From Reichenbachiella sp. 5M10 (GTDB lineage Bacteria; Bacteroidota; Bacteroidia; Cytophagales; Cyclobacteriaceae), in assembly GCF_002742335.1 (NCBI RefSeq), contig NZ_MDGR01000007.1, forward strand, positions 1,120,501 to 1,184,500: a DNA stretch of 64,000 bases, in the 5' to 3' direction. The notes under the pieces are model-generated. The model was not told where the DNA came from. It did no database searches and saw only the letters and a program-made list of their open reading frames with translations. Position 1 is the first letter of the stretch, and each line of letters starts with the position of its first letter. A program made the translations under genes and the position numbers. Shown in pieces: positions 54,483 through 63,166 of this stretch.

Positions 54483-54815
54483 CTATGGCAGTATGATTTC
54501 GAATACAAAGGACAAGGCGGATAGGATGCAGATCGATAGGTAGGTGAGGATGCGGAGAGGACTGATGATGGTCACCAAGCTCCCTATGGTCATAAGCATG
54601 ACGAAAAAGAACAGGCTGCCAGAACCCGTGCCCCACAGAACGATAGAAAGTGCAAGTGATAAACACATCAAAATAGCACCGAGAGTCTTCGCGATGGGTG
54701 CATGGTTGTGCATCCATTTTTCTATTGACAAGGAGCGGTCTATTTGTACTCTGGTAGAGGTCAAATAGAAGAGATAAAAACTGATCCAGATGAGGATCAA
54801 ATTGAGAGTTACCAT
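54483..54815 (-). CDS. small membrane protein, DUF3325-like
   Basis: Protein of 110 residues with three to four helices. A short basic loop after the first helix (STRVQIDRSLS), then TLGAILMCLSLALSIVLWGTGSGSLFFFVMLMTIGSLVTIISP, match the outline of DUF3325, an accessory of siderophore uptake operons. Pattern similarity is moderate; position in the operon supports it. Confidence 0.6.
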   Translation of the reverse strand: MVTLNLILIWISFYLFYLTSTRVQIDRSLSIEKWMHNHAPIAKTLGAILMCLSLALSIVLWGTGSGSLFFFVMLMTIGSLVTIISPLRILTYLSICILSALSFVFEIILP

Positions 54816-55019
54816 TTTGCTGTGTTTATAAAGTTAGAAGTGTGTATCCATACAGTTGAGATGCTTTGTTTCAGTTTCTATGGGGCTTGTTGGTCCGAGA
54901 GTCTTGATGACTTTCTTGCCCACCATCTAATGCGTAGCACCTAGGACTCGGTGTGCGTATTGCCGAGAGCTGTATGTTGCTGAATTTTGCAAGCCGTCTG
55001 TTCATAGGATATCACTTGA

Positions 55020-55742
55020 TCAATGAAGAAGTAGAGGCATGGTGGCACAGTGCCAAACAAATTCGTAAGCGTCTCCTTTGTATTTGCCTGGGACTTCTTC
55101 TTTGGTCGTGGTTTCGACGATGTATTTGGTATCCCAAGGGAGTTCAAAGGAGACTTTGCCATCTTCGTCAGTATAGAGTGTTTTGGACCACTGATCAGCA
55201 ACGAATACCGTAAGTTCGTTTTTGGCCAATGGTTTGTTTTGGAAGAAGACCTGTAGCAGGACGGTATCGTCGTTAGTGGCTATTTTTTTAATTGCCAGTC
55301 CTTTTTCGTTTTGCAAGACCGAGTCGGTGATGTTTGTGCCAACTTGTACAGGTACGACGCTGTGGTAGTGTGTTTTGAATATTCCAAAATCATATTTGGT
55401 GTAGTCGATTACTTCGATGTTGTTGTTGTCGAGGATGACTGTATAGGTACCGTTTTCGGTTGGAGTGAATTGAGCGACATAAGCGTTTTCTTTTGCCGTT
55501 GTTTTGAGGGTGGATTTTTTACCCGAAGGGCTCACTACCCAAAGGTCAAAATCTGCCATTTTGTTGAAAGACTCTTCTCCGACTTTTTCAAACACGCCGT
55601 AGGTATATTCACCAAAGAATACACGGACTTCTTGGCTTTGGTCGATATGTCCTGTAGGATTGGTTTCTACCCACATGAAGTGAGCGAATGAAGGAGCTAC
55701 ACTCGATAGTAGGAGTGTGAGGAATAGGATTGTGTGTTTCAT
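55020..55742 (-). CDS. DUF4198 periplasmic protein
   Basis: Exported protein of 240 residues from MKHTILF, with signal LTLLLSSVAPSFAH. The mature protein opens HFMWVE, the hallmark of DUF4198 (GH25-like/metal-uptake accessory) proteins, followed by two Ig-like beta domains (about 20-130 and 145-225). Such proteins accompany TonB receptors for metals and may bind metal through the N-terminal histidine. A gap of 204 bases separates it from the DUF3325-like gene; I see no convincing gene there. Confidence 0.82.
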   Translation of the reverse strand: MKHTILFLTLLLSSVAPSFAHFMWVETNPTGHIDQSQEVRVFFGEYTYGVFEKVGEESFNKMADFDLWVVSPSGKKSTLKTTAKENAYVAQFTPTENGTYTVILDNNNIEVIDYTKYDFGIFKTHYHSVVPVQVGTNITDSVLQNEKGLAIKKIATNDDTVLLQVFFQNKPLAKNELTVFVADQWSKTLYTDEDGKVSFELPWDTKYIVETTTKEEVPGKYKGDAYEFVWHCATMPLLLH

Positions 55743-55764
55743 GGGTGAGGAGTGAAAATTGAAA

Positions 55765-55798
55765 GAATCCCGACGGTGCGATGTGCCCATCGGGATTC
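55765..55798. repeat. intercistronic hairpin
   Basis: GAATCCCGACGG pairs with CCATCGGGATTC, 12 positions with one mismatch and a 10-base loop, between the DUF4374 stop and the DUF4198 start. On the minus strand only a broken T-run follows, so it may attenuate or protect the mRNA rather than terminate fully. Confidence 0.5.
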
Positions 55799-55816
55799 AA
55801 CTATTTATAAGAATGA

Positions 55817-57055
55817 TTAAAGTGCTGCGAAACCTTTGGTCCAGTTTCCTTCGATTTTGGCTCCTTTTTGAGCGGTGGCTGTCGTCGGGTCGATGACGTA
55901 AATGTAGGCTTCATCAGCGTTGCTGATGTTGACATACACTTTACCGTCTTTGGTCAAATTTGCCATGCCCCACTCGCCCCCGTGAGCAGGGATGTCAAGT
56001 TTAGAGAATGTTTTGGCTTCCATGTCTACTACTGCCATTTCGCAAATTGCGAGATCTGGATCAATAGTAGGTTTGTAGGTGGCCCAGAGGTAATCTTGGT
56101 TGGTGTCGTCTTCTTTTGCCATTCTTACGACTGCTTTGCCATTGCCGACATAGACGGCATTGTTGAGTTTGTATCCGCCGCTTACTTCTTCGAAGTTGAA
56201 GAAGTAGCTATCGTCAAATTCCGTGGTTCCGTTTTCGATCTTCAAAAAACCAGAGGGGTTGTCTGGTGTTGGGTAAAACCCATTGGCCAAGGCCGAAGTA
56301 GAGTAGGTGTATAGGTCACCATCTTCTGTTTCCATCAGGGCGTTTTCGCCTGAGTATACACCGATATCTGAGGTGCGGTCATCCGTCATGATTTTCTCAA
56401 ATTCCATCTCAGGATATGAGTATACCGCTACACGTGCCTGATCAGAGTTAGGTGTAGATGAAGCCGGTACGTTTTCATCCTCTCCTGATCCTTTGAGTTG
56501 GTAGGCTACATAAAACTTGTCGCCAAGAACTCTCATGCCTGTTGGCCAAGCCACGAGACCTTCGTCTTGACGTTCGTCGATACGCGTGTAGGTACGACTG
56601 GTGATGGACATGCTTTCTAGGTCGATGGTGTAGAAGATTCGGTCTTCGTATCCTGATCGTGTCAATCCGGCTAGAATGGCCGTGTTTTCATCTACTTCGA
56701 CTACTCCATAGATACCGAGCTCAGTGATGAACGACCCGACGTCTGTCAAGACACCATTGACCATGCGGTAGCCAGTAGTGAGGTTGTCGGTTGAGTATCC
56801 ACAGGCGAGCAAGGTGTTGCCTACTTGGTAGAAGGACATCCATGCTGGTTGTTCGATTCCATTGTCGATGGGTGTGATCGTGCCCGTGGACAAATCGTCC
56901 GAGCTGACCAATACGTCTGTTCCTGATTCTGCTTCTATACCTACGATGAATTCTGCACCAGATGATCCACTGGCACCATCGTCTTCTACACATGATGTCA
57001 AAACGATCGCTGCGCTGAGTACGCTAGCTGCTAGGTTTACTATTTGTTTTTTCAT
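55817..57055 (-). CDS. DUF4374 surface lipoprotein
   Basis: Lipoprotein of 412 residues; signal SAAIVLTSC with lipidated Cys22 followed by VEDDG, an acidic start that suits outer-membrane or surface export in this phylum. The body is a beta-propeller-like DUF4374 protein (WMSFYQVGNTLLACGYS, GVVEVDENTAILAGL, GEWGMANLTKDGKVYVNIS). DUF4374 genes sit beside siderophore TonB receptors, and family members are thought to capture the siderophore. Sixteen bases after the receptor stop. Confidence 0.9.
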   Translation of the reverse strand: MKKQIVNLAASVLSAAIVLTSCVEDDGASGSSGAEFIVGIEAESGTDVLVSSDDLSTGTITPIDNGIEQPAWMSFYQVGNTLLACGYSTDNLTTGYRMVNGVLTDVGSFITELGIYGVVEVDENTAILAGLTRSGYEDRIFYTIDLESMSITSRTYTRIDERQDEGLVAWPTGMRVLGDKFYVAYQLKGSGEDENVPASSTPNSDQARVAVYSYPEMEFEKIMTDDRTSDIGVYSGENALMETEDGDLYTYSTSALANGFYPTPDNPSGFLKIENGTTEFDDSYFFNFEEVSGGYKLNNAVYVGNGKAVVRMAKEDDTNQDYLWATYKPTIDPDLAICEMAVVDMEAKTFSKLDIPAHGGEWGMANLTKDGKVYVNISNADEAYIYVIDPTTATAQKGAKIEGNWTKGFAAL

Positions 57056-57071
57056 GATTTATTTCTAATAA

Positions 57072-59423
57072 TTAATTGCTAATAAAGTATCTGATTTTAA
57101 TGCTGAATGCTCTTCCAGGGTTTTGTTGGTTGAAGTTGTCGTAGACTTTGGTGTCAAGGACATTGGAGACCAGTAGGGATAGGTTGTAGCGCCCGTCTTG
57201 CATACTGTAGGTCATCTGTAGGTCGTTGGTCAGTCGGTGCTGAATAACCGATTTGCCAGAGGCGGCTAGGCTGGGCCACTTGAGGTAGAAATCATGTACG
57301 TAGCGATTGGTATTGCTGAAGGTCAGTTGATCTTGCGAGCTCAAGAGGTTGGAGATGCTATAGGTCATGATCAAATTGCCAAATAGGTAGGGCTCGTTGG
57401 GTAGACGATCACCGTAGAGAGAATTATTCTTGTCATTGTTTCTCAGGTCCAAATAGGTGACTCCTAAACCAATGGTAAATCGCTCTCGAAGTGCGTAGCG
57501 AGTAGCTAGATCTATGCCTTTGGCGAGGACACTTCTGTCATTGACATAGGTGCTTCGGTTTAGTTGGGGTTCAAAGCGGATATAGTTTTTGCTGTTTCTG
57601 ACGAAGGTGTTTATTTCTACCGTGTAGCGGTTGCTTCGCTGAGGGAGTGAATTGAAACGGAATCCCAAGTTGTAATTGAAGCTTGACTCGGGTACCAGAG
57701 AGGGGTTAGGGATGACATTGAGGCCATCTCCATACATCTCGTAAGACTCAGGGAAACGGTAGGCTTTTTCAAAGGATGTTTTGAGTTGTAGTCCTTCTTT
57801 CAAAAAGAAGGTCGTGGCAAATCCATACCCCATGCGTTGTTCTTTATTTTCTAAAAATTCGGTTTCGGTACCGTCGTAGCTGGCGATGTTGGTTTGAATC
57901 AGGTAGTTGTAGCCTTTGGCAAACAACGTGGTGCTTAACCTGTCACCCAAAGCTTTGTTAGTGTACCCAAGGCCAGTCACTTGCTTGGTGACGTTGTTGG
58001 GATTGCTAAACTGTGTATTGTTTTGGGGTTGATAGTCGTCGTGTCCACTCAACTCTAGGCGGTTGAGTGAGTAGTTGATCGAGAGGTTGTGCTGTGGATT
58101 GATCGCATATTCTGCGTTGGCGTTGGCCAATAGATTTTTGCGATTGAGGTAGAAGTGGGTTTTGCGCCCGAGTTCTCCAGTGGTTGTGTGTACGTCTGGA
58201 GTGTAGTTGCCAAACCAGTCGTATTGGTTTGGGCTAATGTCCAGATACTCCTCGTTGGCGTCTAAGTACACGGCATATCCTCGTGCATTGAGTCCCTTGA
58301 CGAGCAAGTCTTTTTTGCTATAAGATAAATTCATGATTTTGATGTCTGACTGGGATGTAGCTTCGCCGACAGGGTAGGCTGAGGTGCCTGTGGCAAATGG
58401 ACTTTGTTGTATTTCCTTGTAGTTGTCTGAGAGTACTACACCGACCATTAGCTCGTCTGCGTAGGCTTTGTTCATGACGCCTACTTCGGCCCATATCATT
58501 TTGGAATTGTACGCATCATGAAAGCGCCGTACTTCGGTTGTTTGTTCGTCGAGTTTGCCCGTTTCAGTGTTGAGGATATTGATGTCTATGGGGTAGTCGT
58601 TGTCCGAATAGTTGTAAAATGACTTGACTCGAAGTGTTAGTCCTGTTTTTTCGTGATGCCATTGACCATTGACTGCAGCGGTGTGGGTGTTGAACGAACC
58701 ATAAGAATATGAGGCATCCAAGTAGTCGATCGGTCGAGAATCCGTGATGATATTGATGGCACCTCCGAGTGCGTCAGAGGACAGGTGGATCGGTACGGCG
58801 CCTTTGTAGATCTCGATGGTACTGACGAGGTTTGCAGGGAAGTTGTTGAGGCTGAGTGATGAACCGAAATAATCCATGGGTACACCATTGATGAAGGTCC
58901 GAACACGGTTGCCGGAGAGCCCGTTGAGTGATAGGTTGAAGTTTGAGCCCATGCCACCACTCTGGCGTATATTGATTCCTGATACGCGGTTTAGGATTTG
59001 GTTGACATCTTGACTCGCATTTTTGAAGGCTTTGGCTTCCACTACGGAGACAGCATAGGCTTGTTCGCGAACTTGTGTGGCTTCAGATTTTGCGACGATG
59101 GTCACTTCATCAAGACTGGTTGCCCCTTCTTGGAGTTGTATGTTTACATGCGTGGTTTTGCCGGGGCTGGTTATGAGCTCGCGTACGATAGGCTCATAAC
59201 CAATCGCTGTGATACGGATTTTGTGTTTGCCACTGGGGAGGTCTTGGAGGAGAAACTTGCCATCTATGTCAGCTGCCGCTCCAGCACTGCTGCCAAGCAG
59301 CATGACTGTAGCACCAGGTAGTGCTCCTCCATCCGCATCTGCTACGACTCCAGAGATAGATTGGGCGACGGAGATTGTGGTGATGAGTAGAAAGAGTAAT
59401 ATAAAACTCGCTGATTTAGACAT
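57072..59423 (-). CDS. TonB-dependent siderophore-type receptor
   Basis: Outer membrane receptor of 783 residues. Signal peptide ending SVAQ, a CarboxypepD_reg-like domain (about 22-105; ISGVVADADGGALPGATVMLLG), a plug (about 112-225; LNRVSGINIRQSGGMGSNFNLSLNGLS broken by the NGVPMDYFG loop), then a 22-strand barrel ending FSIKIRYFISN. First gene of the operon with DUF4374, DUF4198 and PepSY genes, which points to ferric siderophore rather than glycan uptake; no SusD partner is present. A good TTG/TACATTTG promoter lies 33-64 bases upstream. Confidence 0.92.
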   Translation of the reverse strand: MSKSASFILLFLLITTISVAQSISGVVADADGGALPGATVMLLGSSAGAAADIDGKFLLQDLPSGKHKIRITAIGYEPIVRELITSPGKTTHVNIQLQEGATSLDEVTIVAKSEATQVREQAYAVSVVEAKAFKNASQDVNQILNRVSGINIRQSGGMGSNFNLSLNGLSGNRVRTFINGVPMDYFGSSLSLNNFPANLVSTIEIYKGAVPIHLSSDALGGAINIITDSRPIDYLDASYSYGSFNTHTAAVNGQWHHEKTGLTLRVKSFYNYSDNDYPIDINILNTETGKLDEQTTEVRRFHDAYNSKMIWAEVGVMNKAYADELMVGVVLSDNYKEIQQSPFATGTSAYPVGEATSQSDIKIMNLSYSKKDLLVKGLNARGYAVYLDANEEYLDISPNQYDWFGNYTPDVHTTTGELGRKTHFYLNRKNLLANANAEYAINPQHNLSINYSLNRLELSGHDDYQPQNNTQFSNPNNVTKQVTGLGYTNKALGDRLSTTLFAKGYNYLIQTNIASYDGTETEFLENKEQRMGYGFATTFFLKEGLQLKTSFEKAYRFPESYEMYGDGLNVIPNPSLVPESSFNYNLGFRFNSLPQRSNRYTVEINTFVRNSKNYIRFEPQLNRSTYVNDRSVLAKGIDLATRYALRERFTIGLGVTYLDLRNNDKNNSLYGDRLPNEPYLFGNLIMTYSISNLLSSQDQLTFSNTNRYVHDFYLKWPSLAASGKSVIQHRLTNDLQMTYSMQDGRYNLSLLVSNVLDTKVYDNFNQQNPGRAFSIKIRYFISN

Positions 59424-59455
59424 TGTTTTTATTTAGACTTGATATAAATAGGGTG

Positions 59456-59487
59456 CAAATGTACCTCTATGAATGTGGCTATCGCAA
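59456..59487 (-). promoter_or_regulatory. promoter of the iron-uptake operon
   Basis: On the minus strand TTG (59485-59487) and TACATTTG (59456-59463) are 21 bases apart, a full match to the Bacteroidota -33/-7 consensus. The -7 box lies 33 bases before the receptor start. Confidence 0.65.
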
Positions 59488-59573
59488 TCGCTACTTGTAG
59501 TGAAATTCTCTTGAAGAGAGGTGTTTTTCCGTTTTCAGCCTGTTGGCGTGGGTTTATGCTGTGATTCATTGGC

Positions 59574-59615
59574 TTTCATGGAGCAGTCCTTCGTTGCTCC
59601 ATGAAACCTTTTTTT
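59574..59615 (+). terminator. orphan + strand terminator hairpin
   Basis: A perfect 12-bp stem TTTCATGGAGCA/TGCTCCATGAAA with a 9-base loop, then CC and seven Ts. It reads on the + strand, yet the nearest gene on its left is on the minus strand. It therefore ends no annotated gene and may close a small RNA starting between about 59430 and 59550, or stop transcription running out of the iron operon region. Confidence 0.75.
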
Positions 59616-59646
59616 GTGAATGGAGTATTCTTATTTGTTATGTATC

Positions 59647-59679
59647 TTGCAATGCATAGTACCTGTCAATATATGTTTG
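59647..59679 (+). promoter_or_regulatory. promoter of the 157-residue secreted protein gene
   Basis: TTG (59647-59649) and TATGTTTG (59672-59679), 22 bases apart, match the phylum consensus. The start codon follows 16 bases after the -7 box. Confidence 0.6.
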
Positions 59680-59695
59680 AACTAAAGAAATAATA

Positions 59696-60169
59696 ATGAA
59701 AAGTATCATCGGAGTATTTGTATTTGTCCTGGCATGCTATGTCGTAGAGGCACAACCCAAAAAAGTAAAAACCAGAGACTTGAATGGGGTTTGGCAATTG
59801 AAAATTGATTTGGGAGAGGAGTTTTTGGAGGAGGAGATGGAAGACGAAGACAACGCCTTTGCGCGTGTGATCTTGCAAGCCACGGGGTCTTTTGTCAATG
59901 GCATACTAGATGAATTGGATATTCGGTTTGAATTTTTACCAGACAATCGCTGCATGGTGTATGTATCGGCATTTGATTCAGATACTGAAATCGAGGAAGC
60001 TCGGTGGGAGATCAACAGGGATGGGCAGTTGGTCATCAGTGACACAGATAGTTTTCAGACCAGTGACGAGGAGTACTGGATGATGCAGGATGACATACTC
60101 ATCGCGATGAAAGACGGAGAGGTGCTCGAGGACGATGCTCGAATATACATGGTACGTCTAGACAACTAA
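59696..60169 (+). CDS. secreted lipocalin-like hypothetical protein
   Basis: Protein of 157 residues with a signal peptide (IIGVFVFVLACYVVEAQ). The mature part begins LNGVWQLKIDL and contains strands such as IRFEFLPDNRCMVYV, ARWEINRDGQLVIS and EYWMMQDDILIAM, a layout like lipocalin/DUF4923-type small barrels. It is strongly acidic (GEEFLEEEMEDEDNA). I cannot name the family. Its stop overlaps the stop of the convergent EEP gene by four bases. Confidence 0.7.
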   Translation: MKSIIGVFVFVLACYVVEAQPKKVKTRDLNGVWQLKIDLGEEFLEEEMEDEDNAFARVILQATGSFVNGILDELDIRFEFLPDNRCMVYVSAFDSDTEIEEARWEINRDGQLVISDTDSFQTSDEEYWMMQDDILIAMKDGEVLEDDARIYMVRLDN

Positions 60170-61263
60170 TCTGTATGTTTGGGAAGGGCGTAGTGTGCTC
60201 TTGTCGGGAAGTGATCGGAGATTCGCATGCTGCGGTCCACTGCGAATGAGCGAGCTTTTAGGCCATTGCCGGTGAAGTGGTGATCAATCCGAAGGAAGAA
60301 CAGGAGGCTGTTGAAACTGAATCCAAATCCTGAACCGACTGCTTCGAATGCATTGGTGTAGTGGTGTTTGAGGCGATGGTAGTTGTAGCTATACGGTGTA
60401 TCGTTGAAATCTCCTACAATCACGAATGGGTAAGGGCAGTTTTGGGTGTGCGTGACGAGCGCATCGATTTGCCCAGAGCGATTGACGGCTCCATTTTTGA
60501 GAGCCTGCAGAAGGTAGAGGATTTTTTGACCATAATGTCCTGTTTTTTTGTATTGTTGCAAATCAATGTGCATCGAGGCGAGATGAACATTGTAGATGCG
60601 GATTGTGTCTTTAATAGGGGCTATATCGACGAAGAGCCCTCCGTTTTTGGACCTGGGACTGTTCCACACTTGCCCAGAGTTGAGAATAGGAGATTTTGAA
60701 AAGATCGCCATTCCTGGATTGTGGTCGTTTCCTCTGATTTTTGCTGCAAAGGTGCAGCCATGATAGCCTTGCTTCTCCATTTGTCCTGTGACATCTAGAG
60801 CCTCCCATTTGGGGTTTGTGCTGTATTCTTGGAAGCATTTCACTTCAGTAGCATCAGCGACCACCGATTGGATCAGCGCTGTGGAGAAGGAGTCATAGCC
60901 ATGTGGCTTGCGAAATTGCTTGACATTGTAACTCAAAATGGATAGTTCTTCTGTCGTACTTGGGAGGGGACTGTTGTAGGCAAAAGTCTCTTGGATGAAA
61001 GGCGTTCCGATCATCATCATAGCTACTGGGTAGAGAACGAACTTTAACCGCACAAAAAGCAATGTCAAGGCCAGTAAGAAATTGACCAGCCATACGCCAG
61101 GAATGGCATAACTGACCAATGAAGCAGGCCAAAAGTCTCGAGGAGGTATCCATACACTCATGTAGCATAGCAACCCCATCACACACCATAGCGCCAACAG
61201 CAGACGCCATCGGCGGTACTTTTTCTGAAAAGAGAATCGGAAGGTCTGTGACAGGATAGACAT
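60166..61263 (-). CDS. membrane EEP-family hydrolase
   Basis: Protein of 365 residues: three N-terminal helices (about 19-90), then an endonuclease/exonuclease/phosphatase domain (about 105-360). Catalytic blocks are ILSYNVKQF (Asn), VKCFQEYS (Glu), RIYNVHLAS (His), VIVGDFNDTP (Asp, Asn) and SDHFPTRA (Asp, His). The domain is probably outside the membrane and may hydrolyse a phosphodiester or lipid head group. It follows bioA by 11 bases and so shares the biotin operon transcript, with no evident functional tie. Confidence 0.88.
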   Translation of the reverse strand: MSILSQTFRFSFQKKYRRWRLLLALWCVMGLLCYMSVWIPPRDFWPASLVSYAIPGVWLVNFLLALTLLFVRLKFVLYPVAMMMIGTPFIQETFAYNSPLPSTTEELSILSYNVKQFRKPHGYDSFSTALIQSVVADATEVKCFQEYSTNPKWEALDVTGQMEKQGYHGCTFAAKIRGNDHNPGMAIFSKSPILNSGQVWNSPRSKNGGLFVDIAPIKDTIRIYNVHLASMHIDLQQYKKTGHYGQKILYLLQALKNGAVNRSGQIDALVTHTQNCPYPFVIVGDFNDTPYSYNYHRLKHHYTNAFEAVGSGFGFSFNSLLFFLRIDHHFTGNGLKARSFAVDRSMRISDHFPTRAHYALPKHTD

Positions 61264-61274
61264 GGGGAGTGCAC

Positions 61275-62558
61275 TTAATGATCAGCCAAAAAAGTCAAGA
61301 TCTCCTGATAGACCGTATCCAACTCTTCGTTTGTGATGATGTAGGGAGGCATCAGGTAGATGACATTGCCGAGAGGGCGGATCAGGATGCCTCTTTCGAG
61401 GAAATAGGGGTAGATTTTTTGTCTCGCACTGCTTTCATATCCTGTTTCTCCGAATCCTTTGAGGTCGAATGCAATGATCGTTCCTTGTACACGGATTTTT
61501 TCGATGTTGTCATATGCTTTTAGCTTTTCGGCGAAAGCCAGATGTTTGGTATGGACACGCTGGATGTTTTGTTGACAGGTGTCACTTGTGAATATTTCAA
61601 AGCTGGCATTGGCGACAGCACAGGCGAGTGGATTGCCGGTGTAGGAGTGTCCGTGGAGTAGCGCTTTGGCATAGGAGTCACTGCGAAATGCATCTTCGAT
61701 TTTGGCATTGCACGCGGTGATGCCCAGAGGCATAGTGCCTCCCGTGATGCCTTTGGAGAGGCAAATCAGGTCAGGTTTGTGCGAGACGTGGTCTGTAGCG
61801 AGCACTTTGCCAGTACGTCCAAACCCTGTCATCACTTCGTCTGCGATACAGATTACGTCGTGCTGCTGGGCTATGGCGATCAGCCTGTCTAGTATCTCTG
61901 GAGAGTACATGCGCATGCCGCCAGATCCTTGGATGAGGGGTTCGAAGATGAAGGTACTACAGTCTTCGTGTGCGACCAGTTTTTCAAATTGTAGGTAGAT
62001 TTGCTCCTTGTTTTCTTCGGTAGGGAAATCAATGAAATCCACCTCGAAGAGGAAAGGAAAAAACGGAGCGGTGAACCCCCCACGTCCACTGACAGACATC
62101 GCCCCGAAAGTATCTCCATGATAGGCTCCGTCTAGTGCTACGACTTTGGTTTTGTTGGTGTTGCCTTTGTTGTACCAGTACTGTAGTGACATCTTGAGGG
62201 CTACTTCGATAGATGTGCTGCCGTTGTCCGAGAAGAATACCTTGGAGAAACCTTCTGGGAGTAGTGTCATGAGGTTTTGGGCCAAGCGAACGGCAGGCTC
62301 ATGAGTGAATCCCGCAAAGATTGCGTGCTCCATCTGCATGGCCTGGTCGTAGAGGGCTTTGGCTAGCGTCTCATTGGAGTGACCGTGGATATTGACCCAC
62401 CAAGAGGAGACAGTATCGATGATTGTTTTGCCGTCGGAGGTATGGAGGTAGACCCCTTTGGCCGAATCTAACGGGATGTATTCAAATGGTGAAAGTAGGG
62501 GCGCAAAGGGGTGCCAGATGAGGTCCTTGTCTTGTGTGCTGAGTTCTTGTGTGGTCAT
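61275..62558 (-). CDS. bioA: adenosylmethionine-8-amino-7-oxononanoate aminotransferase
   Basis: PLP aminotransferase of 427 residues that makes 7,8-diaminopelargonate from KAPA, using S-adenosylmethionine. SSWWVNIHGHSN at the substrate site, FFSDNGSTSIEVALKMS, DGAYHGDT, ADEVMTGFGRTG and PLP Lys269 in LSKGITGG are BioA features. Start overlaps the bioD stop by four bases (ATGA), so it is translationally coupled. Confidence 0.97.
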   Translation of the reverse strand: MTTQELSTQDKDLIWHPFAPLLSPFEYIPLDSAKGVYLHTSDGKTIIDTVSSWWVNIHGHSNETLAKALYDQAMQMEHAIFAGFTHEPAVRLAQNLMTLLPEGFSKVFFSDNGSTSIEVALKMSLQYWYNKGNTNKTKVVALDGAYHGDTFGAMSVSGRGGFTAPFFPFLFEVDFIDFPTEENKEQIYLQFEKLVAHEDCSTFIFEPLIQGSGGMRMYSPEILDRLIAIAQQHDVICIADEVMTGFGRTGKVLATDHVSHKPDLICLSKGITGGTMPLGITACNAKIEDAFRSDSYAKALLHGHSYTGNPLACAVANASFEIFTSDTCQQNIQRVHTKHLAFAEKLKAYDNIEKIRVQGTIIAFDLKGFGETGYESSARQKIYPYFLERGILIRPLGNVIYLMPPYIITNEELDTVYQEILTFLADH

Positions 62559-63166
62559 GAAATATCAATTTTGTTGGCCAGTGACGCGATGCTTTCGGGA
62601 GTCACTTGGTCGAGTTTGGGGATTCTGCCCAGACAGGGCAACTGAGAATGATTGAGTATGAAAGACTCGCTTTCGGTGTTGGTCTCGTCGTTGAATATGA
62701 TGCCGGCAATGCGGAATCCACGGGCCTGCAAATATGCGATCGAGAGCAGCGTGTGGTTGATACTACCCAGATAATTGCGAGAGACGAGGATGACTTCCGC
62801 GTCAAAATCGTCGGCTAGGTCGATTACGAAATCATGGTCGTTGAGCGGGACCATCAGTCCTCCTGCTCCCTCGATGATGAGGGTGTTATCTGTCTTGGGT
62901 AGTATGATTTGATCCCGTCGGATAGTGAGGTGCTCTGCTTTGGCCGCAGCATGAGGAGACATGGGCAGTTGTAGTATGATTCCCTCACGGTGTACGGTGA
63001 GGCTTTCGTCGATCAGCGATCGAACCGTCTCACTGTCGGTAGGAAAACCTGCTTGTACGGGTTTCCAGTAATCAGCCTGTAGTTTTTGGGCAAGCGCGGC
63101 GCTCACTACGGATTTGCCACTGTCTGTGTCTATGCCTGTGACGAAGTATCGTTTGGTAGCTGTCAT
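62555..63166 (-). CDS. bioD: dethiobiotin synthetase
   Basis: ATP-dependent carboxylase of 203 residues that closes the ureido ring of dethiobiotin. P-loop-like GIDTDSGKS (residues about 11-19), YWKPVQAG, IIEGAGGLMVPL, and a C-terminal LPCLGRIPKL are typical. Overlaps both bioF and bioA by four bases. Confidence 0.96.
   Translation of the reverse strand: MTATKRYFVTGIDTDSGKSVVSAALAQKLQADYWKPVQAGFPTDSETVRSLIDESLTVHREGIILQLPMSPHAAAKAEHLTIRRDQIILPKTDNTLIIEGAGGLMVPLNDHDFVIDLADDFDAEVILVSRNYLGSINHTLLSIAYLQARGFRIAGIIFNDETNTESESFILNHSQLPCLGRIPKLDQVTPESIASLANKIDIS

Noticed and set aside
54816-55019. Possible small gene between the DUF3325-like and DUF4198 genes
   Set aside because: The short minus-strand frame starting near 55001 has no regular composition, signal or motif, and no convincing start context.
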